This document shows positions 37,299 to 46,118 of a stretch of 64,000 nt of DNA, piece by piece; position 1 is the first letter of the stretch, and each line of letters starts with the position of its first letter. The stretch is taken from assembly GCF_028473645.1 (NCBI RefSeq), contig NZ_CP097269.1, positions 2,126,001-2,190,000 of the forward strand. The letters run 5' to 3'. Below the pieces are notes generated by a model. The model did not search any database. It was not told the origin of the DNA and saw only the letters and a list, made by a program, of their open reading frames with translations. Made by a program: the position numbers and the translations under genes. Source of the DNA: Acidovorax sp. GBBC 1281. Lineage in GTDB: Bacteria > Pseudomonadota > Gammaproteobacteria > Burkholderiales > Burkholderiaceae_C.

Positions 37299-38612
37299 CT
37301 AGCCGCCGTCCTTGCCCATCACCAGGTCCGGCAGCACGGTGACGATCTGCGGGAACACGGTGATGATCGCGATGCACACCACCAGGCACAGGAAGAACGG
37401 AATGGCCGCGCGCGCGATCGTGTTGCTGTCCTTGCCGGTCATGTTCTGCAGCACGAAGAGGTTGAAACCCACGGGCGGCGTGACCTCGGCGATCTCCACC
37501 AGCAGCACGATGAAGATGCCGAACCAGATCAGGTCGAAGCCGGCCTTCTGGATCATGGGCAGCACCACCGCGCTGGTGAGCACGATCATGCTGATGCCGT
37601 CCAGCGCTGTGCCCAGCACGAGGTAGACGATCGTCAGCACGCCGATCAGCGCGAAGGGCGAGAGGTTCATCGCATTGACCCATTCGGCCAGCTCGCGCGG
37701 AATGCCGGTGAAGGCCATGGTCTTGGTCAGGAAGGCTGCGCCGGCCAGGATGAACATGATCATGCAGCTGGTGCGCGTGGTGCTCATCAGCCCTTCGGTG
37801 AAGTTCTTCCACGTGAGCGAGCGGCTCCACAGCGCCAGCCCAAGCGAGCCGGCCACGCCGTAGGCGGCGCACTCGGTGGCGGTGGCGTAGCCGGCCACCA
37901 GCACCCACACGATGAAGACGATCAGGACCGCCACCGGAATCAGGTTGCCGGACTGCCGGATCTTCTGGCGGAAGGTCGTCGGTGCATCGGCCGGCGGCAC
38001 CTTGTCGGGGTTGCGCAGGCTCCACCAGCCGATGTAGCCCGAAAACAGCAGCATCAGTAGCAGGCCCGGCAGGAAGCCGGCAAGGAAAATGCGGATGATG
38101 GAGGCGTCGGCCGCCACCGCATACACCACCATGGTGATCGAGGGGGGAATGAGAATGCCCAGCGTGCCCGCCGTGGCGAGCGAGCCCAGTGCCAGGCGCT
38201 CGTCGTAGCCGCGCTTGAGCAACTCGGGCAGGGCCACCTTGCTGATGGTGGCGCAGGTGGCGGCGGACGAGCCCGACACCGATCCGAAGATGCCGCACCC
38301 CAGGATGGTGGTGTGCATCAGCCGGCCCGGCACCCGGTTGAGCCAGGGGCGCAGGCCCTCGAACATCTCTTCGCTCAGCTTGGTGCGAAACAGGATCTCG
38401 CCCATCCAGATGAACAGCGGCAGCGCCGCCAGCTCCCAACTGGCATTGCTTTCCCAGAAGGCCGAGAACAAATTCTTGCCCGGCTGCGTGTTCGTGAAGA
38501 ACGCCTGTCCGACCCAGCCGCAGATCGCCAGCGTCATCGCGATCCAGACGCCGCCCGAGAGCAGCACGATCATCAGCAGCAGCAGGACGCCGCCCACCAT
38601 CAGAATGTCCAT
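37299..38612 (-). CDS. TRAP transporter large permease (DctM type)
   Basis: A 437-residue membrane protein with the DctM fold: IFGSVSGSSAATCATISKVALPEL, SLATAGTLGILIPPSITMVVYA, LGTALDGISMIVLTSAVVLPMI and EVTPPVGFNLFVLQNMTG. It translocates a carboxylate with sodium, using the binding protein and small subunit encoded upstream. The gene lies 57 bases after the small permease stop and completes the DctP-DctQ-DctM operon. Confidence 0.93.
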   Translation of the reverse strand: MDILMVGGVLLLLMIVLLSGGVWIAMTLAICGWVGQAFFTNTQPGKNLFSAFWESNASWELAALPLFIWMGEILFRTKLSEEMFEGLRPWLNRVPGRLMHTTILGCGIFGSVSGSSAATCATISKVALPELLKRGYDERLALGSLATAGTLGILIPPSITMVVYAVAADASIIRIFLAGFLPGLLLMLLFSGYIGWWSLRNPDKVPPADAPTTFRQKIRQSGNLIPVAVLIVFIVWVLVAGYATATECAAYGVAGSLGLALWSRSLTWKNFTEGLMSTTRTSCMIMFILAGAAFLTKTMAFTGIPRELAEWVNAMNLSPFALIGVLTIVYLVLGTALDGISMIVLTSAVVLPMIQKAGFDLIWFGIFIVLLVEIAEVTPPVGFNLFVLQNMTGKDSNTIARAAIPFFLCLVVCIAIITVFPQIVTVLPDLVMGKDGG

Positions 38613-38669
38613 GGGATTCTTCTTTCGGGCCCGGCCGGGCCGCAGCGAGGGTTCAGGTCGGGTGGAGGG

Positions 38670-39203
38670 TCAGATGTCGGAAGAGAAATCGCCGCGCGCG
38701 TGCCGGTCCTCGACTTCGCGCACGAAGGTGGGCACGCCGCCGCGCAGCACGATGATGAATTCATCGACCACCGCGACGAACAGCAGCACCGAGCCCAGCG
38801 CGAAGCTCATCTGGGGAATCCACATCGGCAGGGGCAGCAGCCCCTGGGCAACGTCGTTGAACTCCCAGCTTTCGTAGGTGAAGAGGCACGCCGACCAGGC
38901 CAGGTAAGCCACTGCCACCGAGCCGATGGCCAGCGAGACGATCTCGAACTGCCGGCGCCGGGGCGGCGAGAGCTTTTCCAGCAGCAGCGTGACCCGCACG
39001 AAGTCGCCGTGCTTGAAGGCATGCGCCATGGCGAAGAACGCCGCGGCGGCGCAGAACCACGCCACCACGTCGTTGAGCGCCCCGGTGCGCACCCCGACCT
39101 CGCGCAGCACGCTCTGGGCGATCATCAGCACGCAGATCAGGGCCACGAAGGTGGCGCCCAGGGCGCCCGCGCCCAGGTACAGGCGGTCCAGGAAGCGGCG
39201 CAT
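38670..39203 (-). CDS. TRAP transporter small permease (DctQ type)
   Basis: A 177-residue membrane protein with four hydrophobic helices (GATFVALICVLMIAQSVLR, DVVAWFCAAAAFFAMAHAF, SLAIGSVAVAYLAWSACLF, MSFALGSVLLFVAVV). I start at ATG 39201-39203, which overlaps the binding-protein stop by one base (TGATG); the longer frame upstream is a shadow of that gene. DctQ subunits bridge the binding protein and DctM. Confidence 0.9.
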   Translation of the reverse strand: MRRFLDRLYLGAGALGATFVALICVLMIAQSVLREVGVRTGALNDVVAWFCAAAAFFAMAHAFKHGDFVRVTLLLEKLSPPRRRQFEIVSLAIGSVAVAYLAWSACLFTYESWEFNDVAQGLLPLPMWIPQMSFALGSVLLFVAVVDEFIIVLRGGVPTFVREVEDRHARGDFSSDI

Positions 39204-40213
39204 CACTTGGCTGCCACGGGGGCCGGCTTGCGGTAGGCGGCGATGATGGCCTCGCCATCGGGACCGGCCTTCTTGAGCCAGTCGGCCAGCATGATGTCGC
39301 CGACCTGGCGCAGGTCGGCCACCAGCTTCGGCGGGGGCGGAAGGATCTTCATGCCCTTGTCGGTCAGGGCCTTCTTGTACCACTCGTTCTTCTCCGCGCT
39401 GACCTTCCAGCCGCGGGCCTCGGCCGCGGCGGCGCTCTTGAGCAGCTCGTACTGCGTGGGCTTGTCGAGCGCGTCGAAGGCCTTCTTGCTCACGATGACC
39501 GCGTTCTTGGGCAGCCATGCCTGGGTGTCGTAGAAGTACTTGATGCTCTCGTAGAGCTTGCTGTCGTAGCCGGTGGAGCCGGACGTCATCATCGATTCGA
39601 CCGCGCCGGTGGCCGTGGCCTGCGACAGCTCGGCCGCCTGGATGGTGACGGGCTGCGCACCGATCAGTTCGGCGATCTTGGCCGTGGCGGGGCTGTAGGC
39701 GCGCCATTTGATGCCCCGCAGATTGGCCACCGAGGTGATTTCCCGCTTGGAGTAGATGCCCTGCGGAGGCCAGGCCACGGTGTACAGCAGCCGCAGGCCC
39801 TGCGCATTGAGCAGCTTTTCGAGCACGGGCTTTTGCGCTTCATACAGCCGCTTGGAATCGGCGTACGAGGTGGCCAGGAACGGAATGCCGTCCACGCCGA
39901 AGATGGGGTTCTCGTTCTCGAAGTTGGGCAGCAGGATCTCGCCGGCCGGCGCCTGCCCGCCCTGCACGGCGCGCTTGATCTCGTTGGCCTTGAACAGCGA
40001 TGCGTTGGCATGCACCGTGATCTTGAGCTTGCCGCCCGTGGCGACGTCCACGTCCTTGGCGAACTCCGCCAGGTTCTCGGTGTGGAAGTTGGTGGCGGGA
40101 TAGGCCGCGGCCAGGTCCCATTTGGTCTGCGCGAACGCGGTGGGGGCACACAGTCCGCAACCCAGGGCGCCGGCGAGGGCCCATGCGGACAGAGGGAGAG
40201 CGCTACGCTTCAT
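39203..40213 (-). CDS. TRAP transporter periplasmic binding protein (DctP type)
   Basis: A 336-residue DctP-family protein. ATG 40211-40213 gives the signal peptide MKRSALPLSAWALAGALGCG..AFAQ. The mature part begins KWDLAAAYPATNFHTENLAEFAKDVDVATGGKLKITVHANASLFKANEIKRAV, and RGIKWRAYSPATAKIAELIGAQPVTI holds the conserved Arg that binds the substrate carboxylate. NAVIVSKKAFDALD ends the fold. Ligand unidentified. First gene of the TRAP operon. Confidence 0.92.
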   Translation of the reverse strand: MKRSALPLSAWALAGALGCGLCAPTAFAQTKWDLAAAYPATNFHTENLAEFAKDVDVATGGKLKITVHANASLFKANEIKRAVQGGQAPAGEILLPNFENENPIFGVDGIPFLATSYADSKRLYEAQKPVLEKLLNAQGLRLLYTVAWPPQGIYSKREITSVANLRGIKWRAYSPATAKIAELIGAQPVTIQAAELSQATATGAVESMMTSGSTGYDSKLYESIKYFYDTQAWLPKNAVIVSKKAFDALDKPTQYELLKSAAAAEARGWKVSAEKNEWYKKALTDKGMKILPPPPKLVADLRQVGDIMLADWLKKAGPDGEAIIAAYRKPAPVAAK

Positions 40214-40577
40214 CGATGAACTCCACAGTGGTAGTGAGACAGGGAAACGAAAGACCGCATTCAATGTAACCGCGTGTTTGCGATCCCACCCTCAGGTGTT
40301 TACCTGAACGACCGGCTGGCTGGAGCCCCGCCCTCGAGCCATCGCAATCACCTGGCCAGCTATGCACGGAGCATGCCAAGGGCGGGCTCCTGGGAAAACG
40401 GGGCGGTTCGCAAGCAGGGGGCTGCAGTGGCCGCGCGGTGGTGCGTCCGGCACGCACCAAGGCAGGGAGGAAGGGGCCGGGCATCGGACCGGCGAAGGTC
40501 ACCAAAGGGCGGCAAGGGCACGGCGGTGCAGGTGGCTGCGCCGCGGTGGCGCCGCCCCCTCGGCATGAACGACGGAC
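40214..40577. other. Gene-free stretch before the TRAP operon
   Basis: About 360 bases separate the TRAP binding-protein start from the sensor-kinase stop. It must hold the TRAP promoter. I find no convincing frame, terminator or repeat; GC is high throughout and the short frames have no recognisable protein character. Confidence 0.5.
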
Positions 40578-41783
40578 CTACGACGCGCGCTGCGGCGGAT
40601 GCGGGAGCCGGACCCGGGCACACAATCCGCCCCCGCTGCGGCCGACCATTTCCAGGGAGCCGCCATGGGCCTCGCAGATGGCGCAGGCAATCGACAGACC
40701 CAGCCCGCTGCCGCCCAGATGGCGGTCGCGCGAGTGCTCGGCCCGCCAGAAGCGCTCGGTCATCCGGGCCAGGGATTCGGCCTCCACGCCCGGCCCCCGG
40801 TCGCAGACCGACAGGTGGATATCGCCGTTCGATGCCTGCACGTCAATGGACAGCTGTTGGCCGGACGCGGCGTATCGAATAGCGTTGTCGACCAGGATGA
40901 GCAGCACCTGGCCGATCCGGTCGCGGTCCCCGGTCAGCCGGGTGCCTCGGGGGATGGACACCTGCGGTGCGAGTCCCGCGGCGTTCAGCCGCTGCGAGGC
41001 CCAGGCCAGCCGCTCCTGGATCAGGTCCTCGAGCAGGAAGTCTTCATGCTCCAGCGACAACTGGCCTGCGCGGGCCAGGGAGAGCAGGTGCAGATCGCCC
41101 ACCAGCCGGTTGAGCTGCTCCAGCTGGCGATGCACCATCAGCAACTGCGACTCGTCGCAGGGGAACACCTGGTCCAGCATGCCCTGGAGCCGGCCCATGG
41201 CGGCGTTCAGCGGCGTGCGCAATTCGTGCGCGACCATGGCACTCGATTCGCTCACCTCGCGTTCGTAGCGCTGCAGCCGGGCCGTCATGTCGTTGAAATC
41301 CACCGCCAGCCCGATGAGTTCCTGCGGAGCGTCGGTCACCACCGTCGCCCGGGCGGAGAAGTCGCCCTCGCTCACGCGGCGTGCCGCGTGAGCGACCATG
41401 GTGAACTGCCGCGACAGCGGGCGCGAAGCGTAGAGGCCGCACAGGACGATCAACGGGATGGCACCGATCACCATCGCCGCAAGCAGCCACCAGTCCCGGT
41501 TGGCGATGCCTGGCAGGAAATCGACGACGTCGTAGTACTGCGCAAACAGCTGCCACAGCCGCGAGGCATTGCGGTGTGGGTCGGCACGCAGCTGCAGCAT
41601 TTCCTGACGGGCTTCGGGCGGCAGCTGGCCGAGCGCCACCGCGTCCGAGATCGCGAATCGAAACCACATCGCGAGCGCGATCGCGATCGCGATGACGGTC
41701 ACCACGGCCAACGCACTCATGCGAAAACCCACCCACCGCCAAAGCGGGGTGTGCCGGGGGCGTGGGGCAAACAGGCCTTTCAT
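40578..41783 (-). CDS. Sensor histidine kinase (BaeS-like)
   Basis: A 401-residue membrane kinase. Two helices, about 22-43 and 98-118, enclose a short periplasmic sensor; a HAMP segment follows (ASRPLSRQF...RVSEGDFSARA). His186 in SAMVAHELRTPLNAAMGRLQG is the phosphorylated residue; LVDNAIRYAASG (N box), DRGPGV (G1) and GGSGLGLSIA (G2) form the ATP site. ATG 41783 overlaps the regulator stop (ATGA), so the pair is co-translated. It faces an RND efflux operon and probably senses envelope or drug stress. Confidence 0.9.
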   Translation of the reverse strand: MKGLFAPRPRHTPLWRWVGFRMSALAVVTVIAIAIALAMWFRFAISDAVALGQLPPEARQEMLQLRADPHRNASRLWQLFAQYYDVVDFLPGIANRDWWLLAAMVIGAIPLIVLCGLYASRPLSRQFTMVAHAARRVSEGDFSARATVVTDAPQELIGLAVDFNDMTARLQRYEREVSESSAMVAHELRTPLNAAMGRLQGMLDQVFPCDESQLLMVHRQLEQLNRLVGDLHLLSLARAGQLSLEHEDFLLEDLIQERLAWASQRLNAAGLAPQVSIPRGTRLTGDRDRIGQVLLILVDNAIRYAASGQQLSIDVQASNGDIHLSVCDRGPGVEAESLARMTERFWRAEHSRDRHLGGSGLGLSIACAICEAHGGSLEMVGRSGGGLCARVRLPHPPQRAS

Positions 41784-42469
41784 TGGAAGCGGTAGCCCAC
41801 GGCTCGCACCGTGACCAGCACCCCGCTGATGCCGCGCTGCTCCAGCTTGCGGCGCAGGTTGTGGATGTGCGCATCGACCACGCGCTCCAGCGCATCGCTC
41901 TCGGGCAGGCACGCTTCCAGCAACTCGCTGCGGGTGAAGGCCTTGAACGGCGTGCGCAGCAACGACGCCAGCAGGTTGAATTCGGTGGGTGTCAGGTCGA
42001 GCGCGACGGGCTGGCCATCGGCGTCGCTCACGGCCGCCACGAAGGCACTGGTGTCCACCGTGAGGCGGCCATGTTTGAGTGCGCCCTCGGGCGAGCGGGC
42101 CGCACCGGTGCGGCGCATCACCGCATACACGCGTGCCACCACTTCCTTCGGGCTGTAGGGCTTGACGACGTAATCGTCCGCGCCGTAGCGCAGCGCCCCC
42201 AGCTTTTCCGGCTCGTCGCCGATGGCGCTCACCATGATGACGGGCGTATCGCCCGCACGCCGGATGGCGGAGAGCACTTCGGTGCCGCCCAGCTTGGGAA
42301 GCATCACATCCAGCAGGACCAGGTCCGGTTTCCACTGGGCATGCCAGGTGACGGCCTGCTCGCCGTCGTTCGCCACGGCCACCAGGAACCCCTCCCGTTT
42401 CAAGTAGGCCTCCAGCACGCTGGCGCTGTCGGGATCGTCCTCAACCACCAACACTCGTTTTTGATTCAT
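41780..42469 (-). CDS. OmpR-family response regulator
   Basis: A 229-residue regulator. Receiver domain MNQKRVLVVEDDPDSASVLE...PDLVLLDVMLPKLGG with phospho-acceptor Asp54 and the conserved Lys in VVKPYSPKE. The DNA-binding domain from about residue 135 is winged-helix (TPTEFNLLASLLRTPFKAFTRSELL, VDAHIHNLRRKLEQRG). It is the first gene of the pair with its kinase. Direct repeats of TCTTGA at 42597-42635, between it and the divergent efflux operon, are its likely binding sites. Confidence 0.92.
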   Translation of the reverse strand: MNQKRVLVVEDDPDSASVLEAYLKREGFLVAVANDGEQAVTWHAQWKPDLVLLDVMLPKLGGTEVLSAIRRAGDTPVIMVSAIGDEPEKLGALRYGADDYVVKPYSPKEVVARVYAVMRRTGAARSPEGALKHGRLTVDTSAFVAAVSDADGQPVALDLTPTEFNLLASLLRTPFKAFTRSELLEACLPESDALERVVDAHIHNLRRKLEQRGISGVLVTVRAVGYRFQ

Positions 42470-42596
42470 GGGTTTCGTGCGCCTTCGAAGCACTTGGCAA
42501 AACGCGCCGGGCACCGGTGCCCGGCTTTGCCGTGCGAATCGTACTGCCAGCCGCCCGCCGCGCGGTCGAATGCGAGCGGCCATTTTTTTGCGCGCG

Positions 42597-42635
42597 TCTT
42601 GATGAAATCTTGAAGATTCCCGAAAGCAATCTTGA
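42597..42635. promoter_or_regulatory. Direct repeats, probable response-regulator binding sites
   Basis: TCTTGA occurs at 42597, 42608 and 42630: starts 11 and 22 bases apart, one and two helical turns. A fourth degenerate copy (TCCCGA, 42618) fills the gap. OmpR/PhoB-type regulators bind head-to-tail dimers on such 11-base repeats. The block lies between the regulator gene and the divergent efflux operon. Confidence 0.65.
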
Positions 42636-42681
42636 TCCCGCCTGGGGACACTGCCCGCCGAGTTGCCACCCACCCATCGAC

Positions 42682-44136
42682 ATGATTTCATTGCCCGCAC
42701 ATCCCGTCCGCAGCGGCCTCTCGCTGGCATGCGCCGCCTTGGCCTTGCTGGTCGGCGGGTGCTCGTTGACCCCGCCTTTCGAGCGCCCCGTTCCCTGGGT
42801 TCCGGCGACCTTCATCGCGGACCCGGCCGGGCGCGGCATGGCTTCCGAAGCGGCGACCGCCGAACTCTCGCAAGACGAGCGCCGGTTTCTTCAATCGTTC
42901 TCGCCTGCGCGGGACCTCGCGCCGATGGTGGCCCGCGCGCTGGCCCACAACGCGGATTTCCGCCTGGCTGCGCTGAAGGTCGAGCAGGCCCGCGCGCAGT
43001 ATGGGATCGAAGACTCGGCGCGCCTGCCGCAGGTCGGACTCCAGGTGCAGCGCGACCGGCAACGGTTCGGCAGCGATGCGCTGCAGGCCCGGTACGGACA
43101 GGATCAGGCCTATGCCAGTGTGGGAATTTCCGATTTCGAGATCGATTTTTTCGGCAAGATGAAGGCGCTGTCCGAAGCCGCCCGGCAACGGTACCTGGCA
43201 TCGGCGCACGGGCAGCAGGCGGCGCGGGGCGCCTTGATCGCCGAGGTGCTGCGGGCCTACAGCCGGAAGCTGGCGGCGGCCCAGGCAACGGAGCAAATGG
43301 CCGCCATCGACAGCGACAGCGCCGCGCTCCTGTCCATCGCCCGACGCCAGCACGAGGTCGGCACGATCTCGGCGGACGAACTCGATGCCCAGCGCACGCA
43401 GGCTGACCGAATCCACGTGCGTGCGCTGCAGGCCGCCGACGACGACGCGGCGGCCCTGCGGGCCCTGCAACTGCTCATCGGCTACAGCACCGGCCGTGCC
43501 GAGGGCGACATCGATGGCCTGCTCCCTCGGGGCGCCCCGGTGGCGGCGCTGCGCAACCTGGACTCCCAGGTGCTGCTGCAGCGGCCCGACATCCAGCAGG
43601 CCGAGGCCGAATTGCGCGCAGGCAATGCGGACATCGGCGCGGCGCGTGCGGCGTTTTTTCCGTCCATTCGCCTCAGCACGTCGGTGGGCGTGGCCAGTGA
43701 CAGCCTGAGCGGTCTTTTCAATTCCGGCAGCCGCTTGTGGACCTTCACGCCGCAACTGGTGTTGCCGATCTTCGACCACGGCCGCAACATCGCGGGCCTG
43801 CAACTGGCCGAAGTGCGCCAACAGGCCGGCATCGCCGAATACGAAAAGGCGGTCCAGTCCGCTTTCCGCGAAGTCGCCGATGCCCTGGGCAGGCAGGCCA
43901 CGCTGGCCGCTTCGGAAACGCATGCGCGGGACAACGCCATGCGCGAGCGCGCGAGGATTCAGCGCTTGGCGGCCCGCACCGCCCAGGGCCTGCAAAACCG
44001 CAGCACCTTGCTGTCCGAACGGGTGCGGGCAAGCCAGTCCGAACTCGACCACCTGGGCATTGCCCGCGACCTCGTGCTGAACCGGATCGCGCTCTTCAGC
44101 GCGTTCTACGGCGTTCAGCTTCCGTCTTCCCTTTGA
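42682..44136 (+). CDS. RND efflux outer-membrane lipoprotein (NodT/OprM type)
   Basis: A 484-residue outer-membrane factor. ALLVGGCSL is a lipobox, giving an N-acylated Cys after the signal. Two repeats of the OEP fold follow: DLAPMVARALAHNADFRLAALKVEQARAQYG, and later SQVLLQRPDIQQAEAELRAGNADIGAARAAFFPSIRLS. It forms the TolC-like tunnel for the membrane-fusion and RND proteins encoded downstream. Here the outer-membrane gene comes first and is divergent from the two-component genes. Confidence 0.92.
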   Translation: MISLPAHPVRSGLSLACAALALLVGGCSLTPPFERPVPWVPATFIADPAGRGMASEAATAELSQDERRFLQSFSPARDLAPMVARALAHNADFRLAALKVEQARAQYGIEDSARLPQVGLQVQRDRQRFGSDALQARYGQDQAYASVGISDFEIDFFGKMKALSEAARQRYLASAHGQQAARGALIAEVLRAYSRKLAAAQATEQMAAIDSDSAALLSIARRQHEVGTISADELDAQRTQADRIHVRALQAADDDAAALRALQLLIGYSTGRAEGDIDGLLPRGAPVAALRNLDSQVLLQRPDIQQAEAELRAGNADIGAARAAFFPSIRLSTSVGVASDSLSGLFNSGSRLWTFTPQLVLPIFDHGRNIAGLQLAEVRQQAGIAEYEKAVQSAFREVADALGRQATLAASETHARDNAMRERARIQRLAARTAQGLQNRSTLLSERVRASQSELDHLGIARDLVLNRIALFSAFYGVQLPSSL

Positions 44137-44161
44137 CTCGACCACACCTCGCGAACCCATC

Positions 44162-44980
44162 ATGAAACCAACCGCTCTCCGCCTCGCTCCCTGCCTGCTG
44201 GCGTCCGTTTTCGTGGCGATGCCCCACGCCGGGCATGCCCAAACGCTCGCGGGCTGGGGCTCCCGCCTGCTCGGGGACACGACCGATTTCAGCATCGGCG
44301 CCGCGGCGAGGGTGACCCCCCGCTATCCGGGGTCCGACGACCACCGCGTGGAGATTCTTCCGGTGCTGTCTGTTTAGCGAGGCATCTTCTTTGCCGACAC
44401 CAGCCGCGGCATCGGCCTGCAATGGCAGTCCGAGAGCGGTTTCTATGCATCGCAATCGGTGTTCTACGACTTCGGCCGCGTGCAGCGCAACAGTCCCTTG
44501 CGCCCTGGCTCCAGAAAGCTGGCGGGCCTGGGAGACGTGCCAGACTCGGTCACCACCCGCACCTTGCTCATGCAGCAGTTCACTCCCGATTTCTCTGTCA
44601 GCGCCGAAGTGGAATTCGCCCTGGAAAGCGGTGCGCGCCGCAACCGGTACCGACTGGGGGCCGAGTACAACCTGCTGAAAACCTCGGCCGATACCGTCTC
44701 GCTCAGTGCCGACGTCCATGCGGGCGACCGGCGATACAACCAGGCCTATTTCGGCGTCACGCCGCAGCAGGCTTCGCGTACGCGCTTCGCCGCATTCAAC
44801 GCCGGCTCCGGTGTGTACGGATATGCCATCGGCGCGAGCTGGAGCCACGCCCTGGCCCCGCACTGGACCACTTCCCTGCAGGTGTCCGCCTTGCGGTATG
44901 TCGACAACGCGGAGCACAGCCCGCTGGTCGTGCGCCGCACCTCCGTCACCGGCGGTGCCGCAGTGACCTACACCTACTGA
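44162..44980 (+). pseudogene. MipA/OmpV-family outer-membrane protein with in-frame stop
   Basis: The frame begins MKPTALRLAPCLLASVFVAM (signal peptide, ending AHAQ) and continues DFSIGAAARVTPRYPGSDDHRVEILPVLSV, then meets TAG at 44375-44377. The same frame goes on without a break to 44980 (RGIFFADTSRGIGLQWQ...GGAAVTYTY), ending in an aromatic C-terminal residue as outer-membrane barrels do. Total length of about 272 residues is normal for MipA/OmpV. CAG to TAG is the simplest cause. It sits between outer-membrane factor and fusion protein genes of the efflux operon, and translation of the downstream genes is not disturbed. Confidence 0.85.
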
Positions 44981-44987
44981 CGCATCG

Positions 44988-46118
44988 ATGAATAGGGAGG
45001 CCACTGCCGTGAAATCCGTTCCTTGTCTTTTTCTCCTCCTTTGCGGATGGGCTTCCATGCTGCTGCTGACTGGCTGCGACGGGCAGGCCGCCCCTGCCGA
45101 CACGGTCCCCCGGGCCGTCAAACTGGAAACCGTGGGGGCGGCCGCATCGGTCGAAACCCGGTTCACCGCGGTGGTCCGCCAGGAGCAGCGCGCCCAACTG
45201 GGATTCGAGGGCGGCGGCCGCATTGCCGAGGTCCGCGTGGACGTCGGCGATCGCGTGCGCAAGGACCAGCTCCTGGCCCGCCTCGATCCGCAGCCGTCGC
45301 GGCTGAAGTGGGAGCAGGCCGACGCCAGCGTCCAGGCCGCCGTGGCGGATCTGGACGAGCGCAAAAGCCAGCTGCGCCAGCAGCAGGCCCTGTTCGAGGA
45401 TGGGGCCCTTTCCGCCGCGGCATTGATCACCAGCCGGACCGCGTTCGAGGCCGCCCAGTCCAAGGTGCGCGCGGCGGAATCCGACCGCGCCCTGGCCCGG
45501 CGCGCCTTGCGGCAGGCGGACATCCGCGCGCCGTTCGCGGGCACCGTGGTCGCGCGTTTGCTGCAACCGCAGTCGGATGCCGCGCCGGGTCAGGCCGTCC
45601 TGCAGCTCGATGGCGAGGGCCGTGCGCAGGTGCTGACCATGCTGCCGGCCGATGTGGGTGCGGGCCTGGCCCCGGGTGCCTCGGCGACGGCCTACCGCAG
45701 CGGGGAGGGCGACCGGCCGTTCGCACTGCGGCTTCGCAGCGTGTCGGCCCAGGTCGAAGGCGGCGCCACCGTGCAGGCGATTTTCGACCTGCCCGAACAG
45801 GAGCGGCTCCCGCGCAGCGGTGAAAGCCTGATGCTGGCGCTGCCCTCCGCGCCGGCCGGTCTGACCATTCCATTGACCGCGGTGGTTCCCGCCGCAGAAA
45901 AGGACAAGGCCGCTGTCTTCGTCCACGACGCGCTGACGGGGCATGTGCAGCGCCGCGAAGTGGTGCTGGGCCCTTTGGAGGGCACCCGCTTTCCTGTGCT
46001 TCGGGGGCTGGCCCCGGGCGAGCGCATCGTCAGCACGGGCGCCGCCTTCCTGGTCAATGGACAGGCGGTCGCTCTGTTTCGTCCTGAAACCCGCCTGGGT
46101 GCCGGTGTGCCGCAATGA
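44988..46118 (+). CDS. RND efflux membrane-fusion protein
   Basis: A 376-residue periplasmic adaptor with lipoprotein signal (MLLLTGCDG). VETRFTAVVRQEQRAQLGFEGGGRIAEVRVDVGDRVRKDQLLARLDPQ is the first half of the lipoyl domain and ALRQADIRAPFAGTVVARLLQ the second, with a coiled-coil hairpin between (QADASVQAAVADLDERKSQLRQQQ). A C-terminal beta-barrel follows. Its end overlaps the pump gene (ATGA). Confidence 0.9.
   Translation: MNREATAVKSVPCLFLLLCGWASMLLLTGCDGQAAPADTVPRAVKLETVGAAASVETRFTAVVRQEQRAQLGFEGGGRIAEVRVDVGDRVRKDQLLARLDPQPSRLKWEQADASVQAAVADLDERKSQLRQQQALFEDGALSAAALITSRTAFEAAQSKVRAAESDRALARRALRQADIRAPFAGTVVARLLQPQSDAAPGQAVLQLDGEGRAQVLTMLPADVGAGLAPGASATAYRSGEGDRPFALRLRSVSAQVEGGATVQAIFDLPEQERLPRSGESLMLALPSAPAGLTIPLTAVVPAAEKDKAAVFVHDALTGHVQRREVVLGPLEGTRFPVLRGLAPGERIVSTGAAFLVNGQAVALFRPETRLGAGVPQ

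Noticed and set aside
42474..42490. TTCGT...TTCGA near the response-regulator start as another PIP box
   Set aside because: The two halves are only five bases apart and the second ends in A, so neither spacing nor sequence fits.
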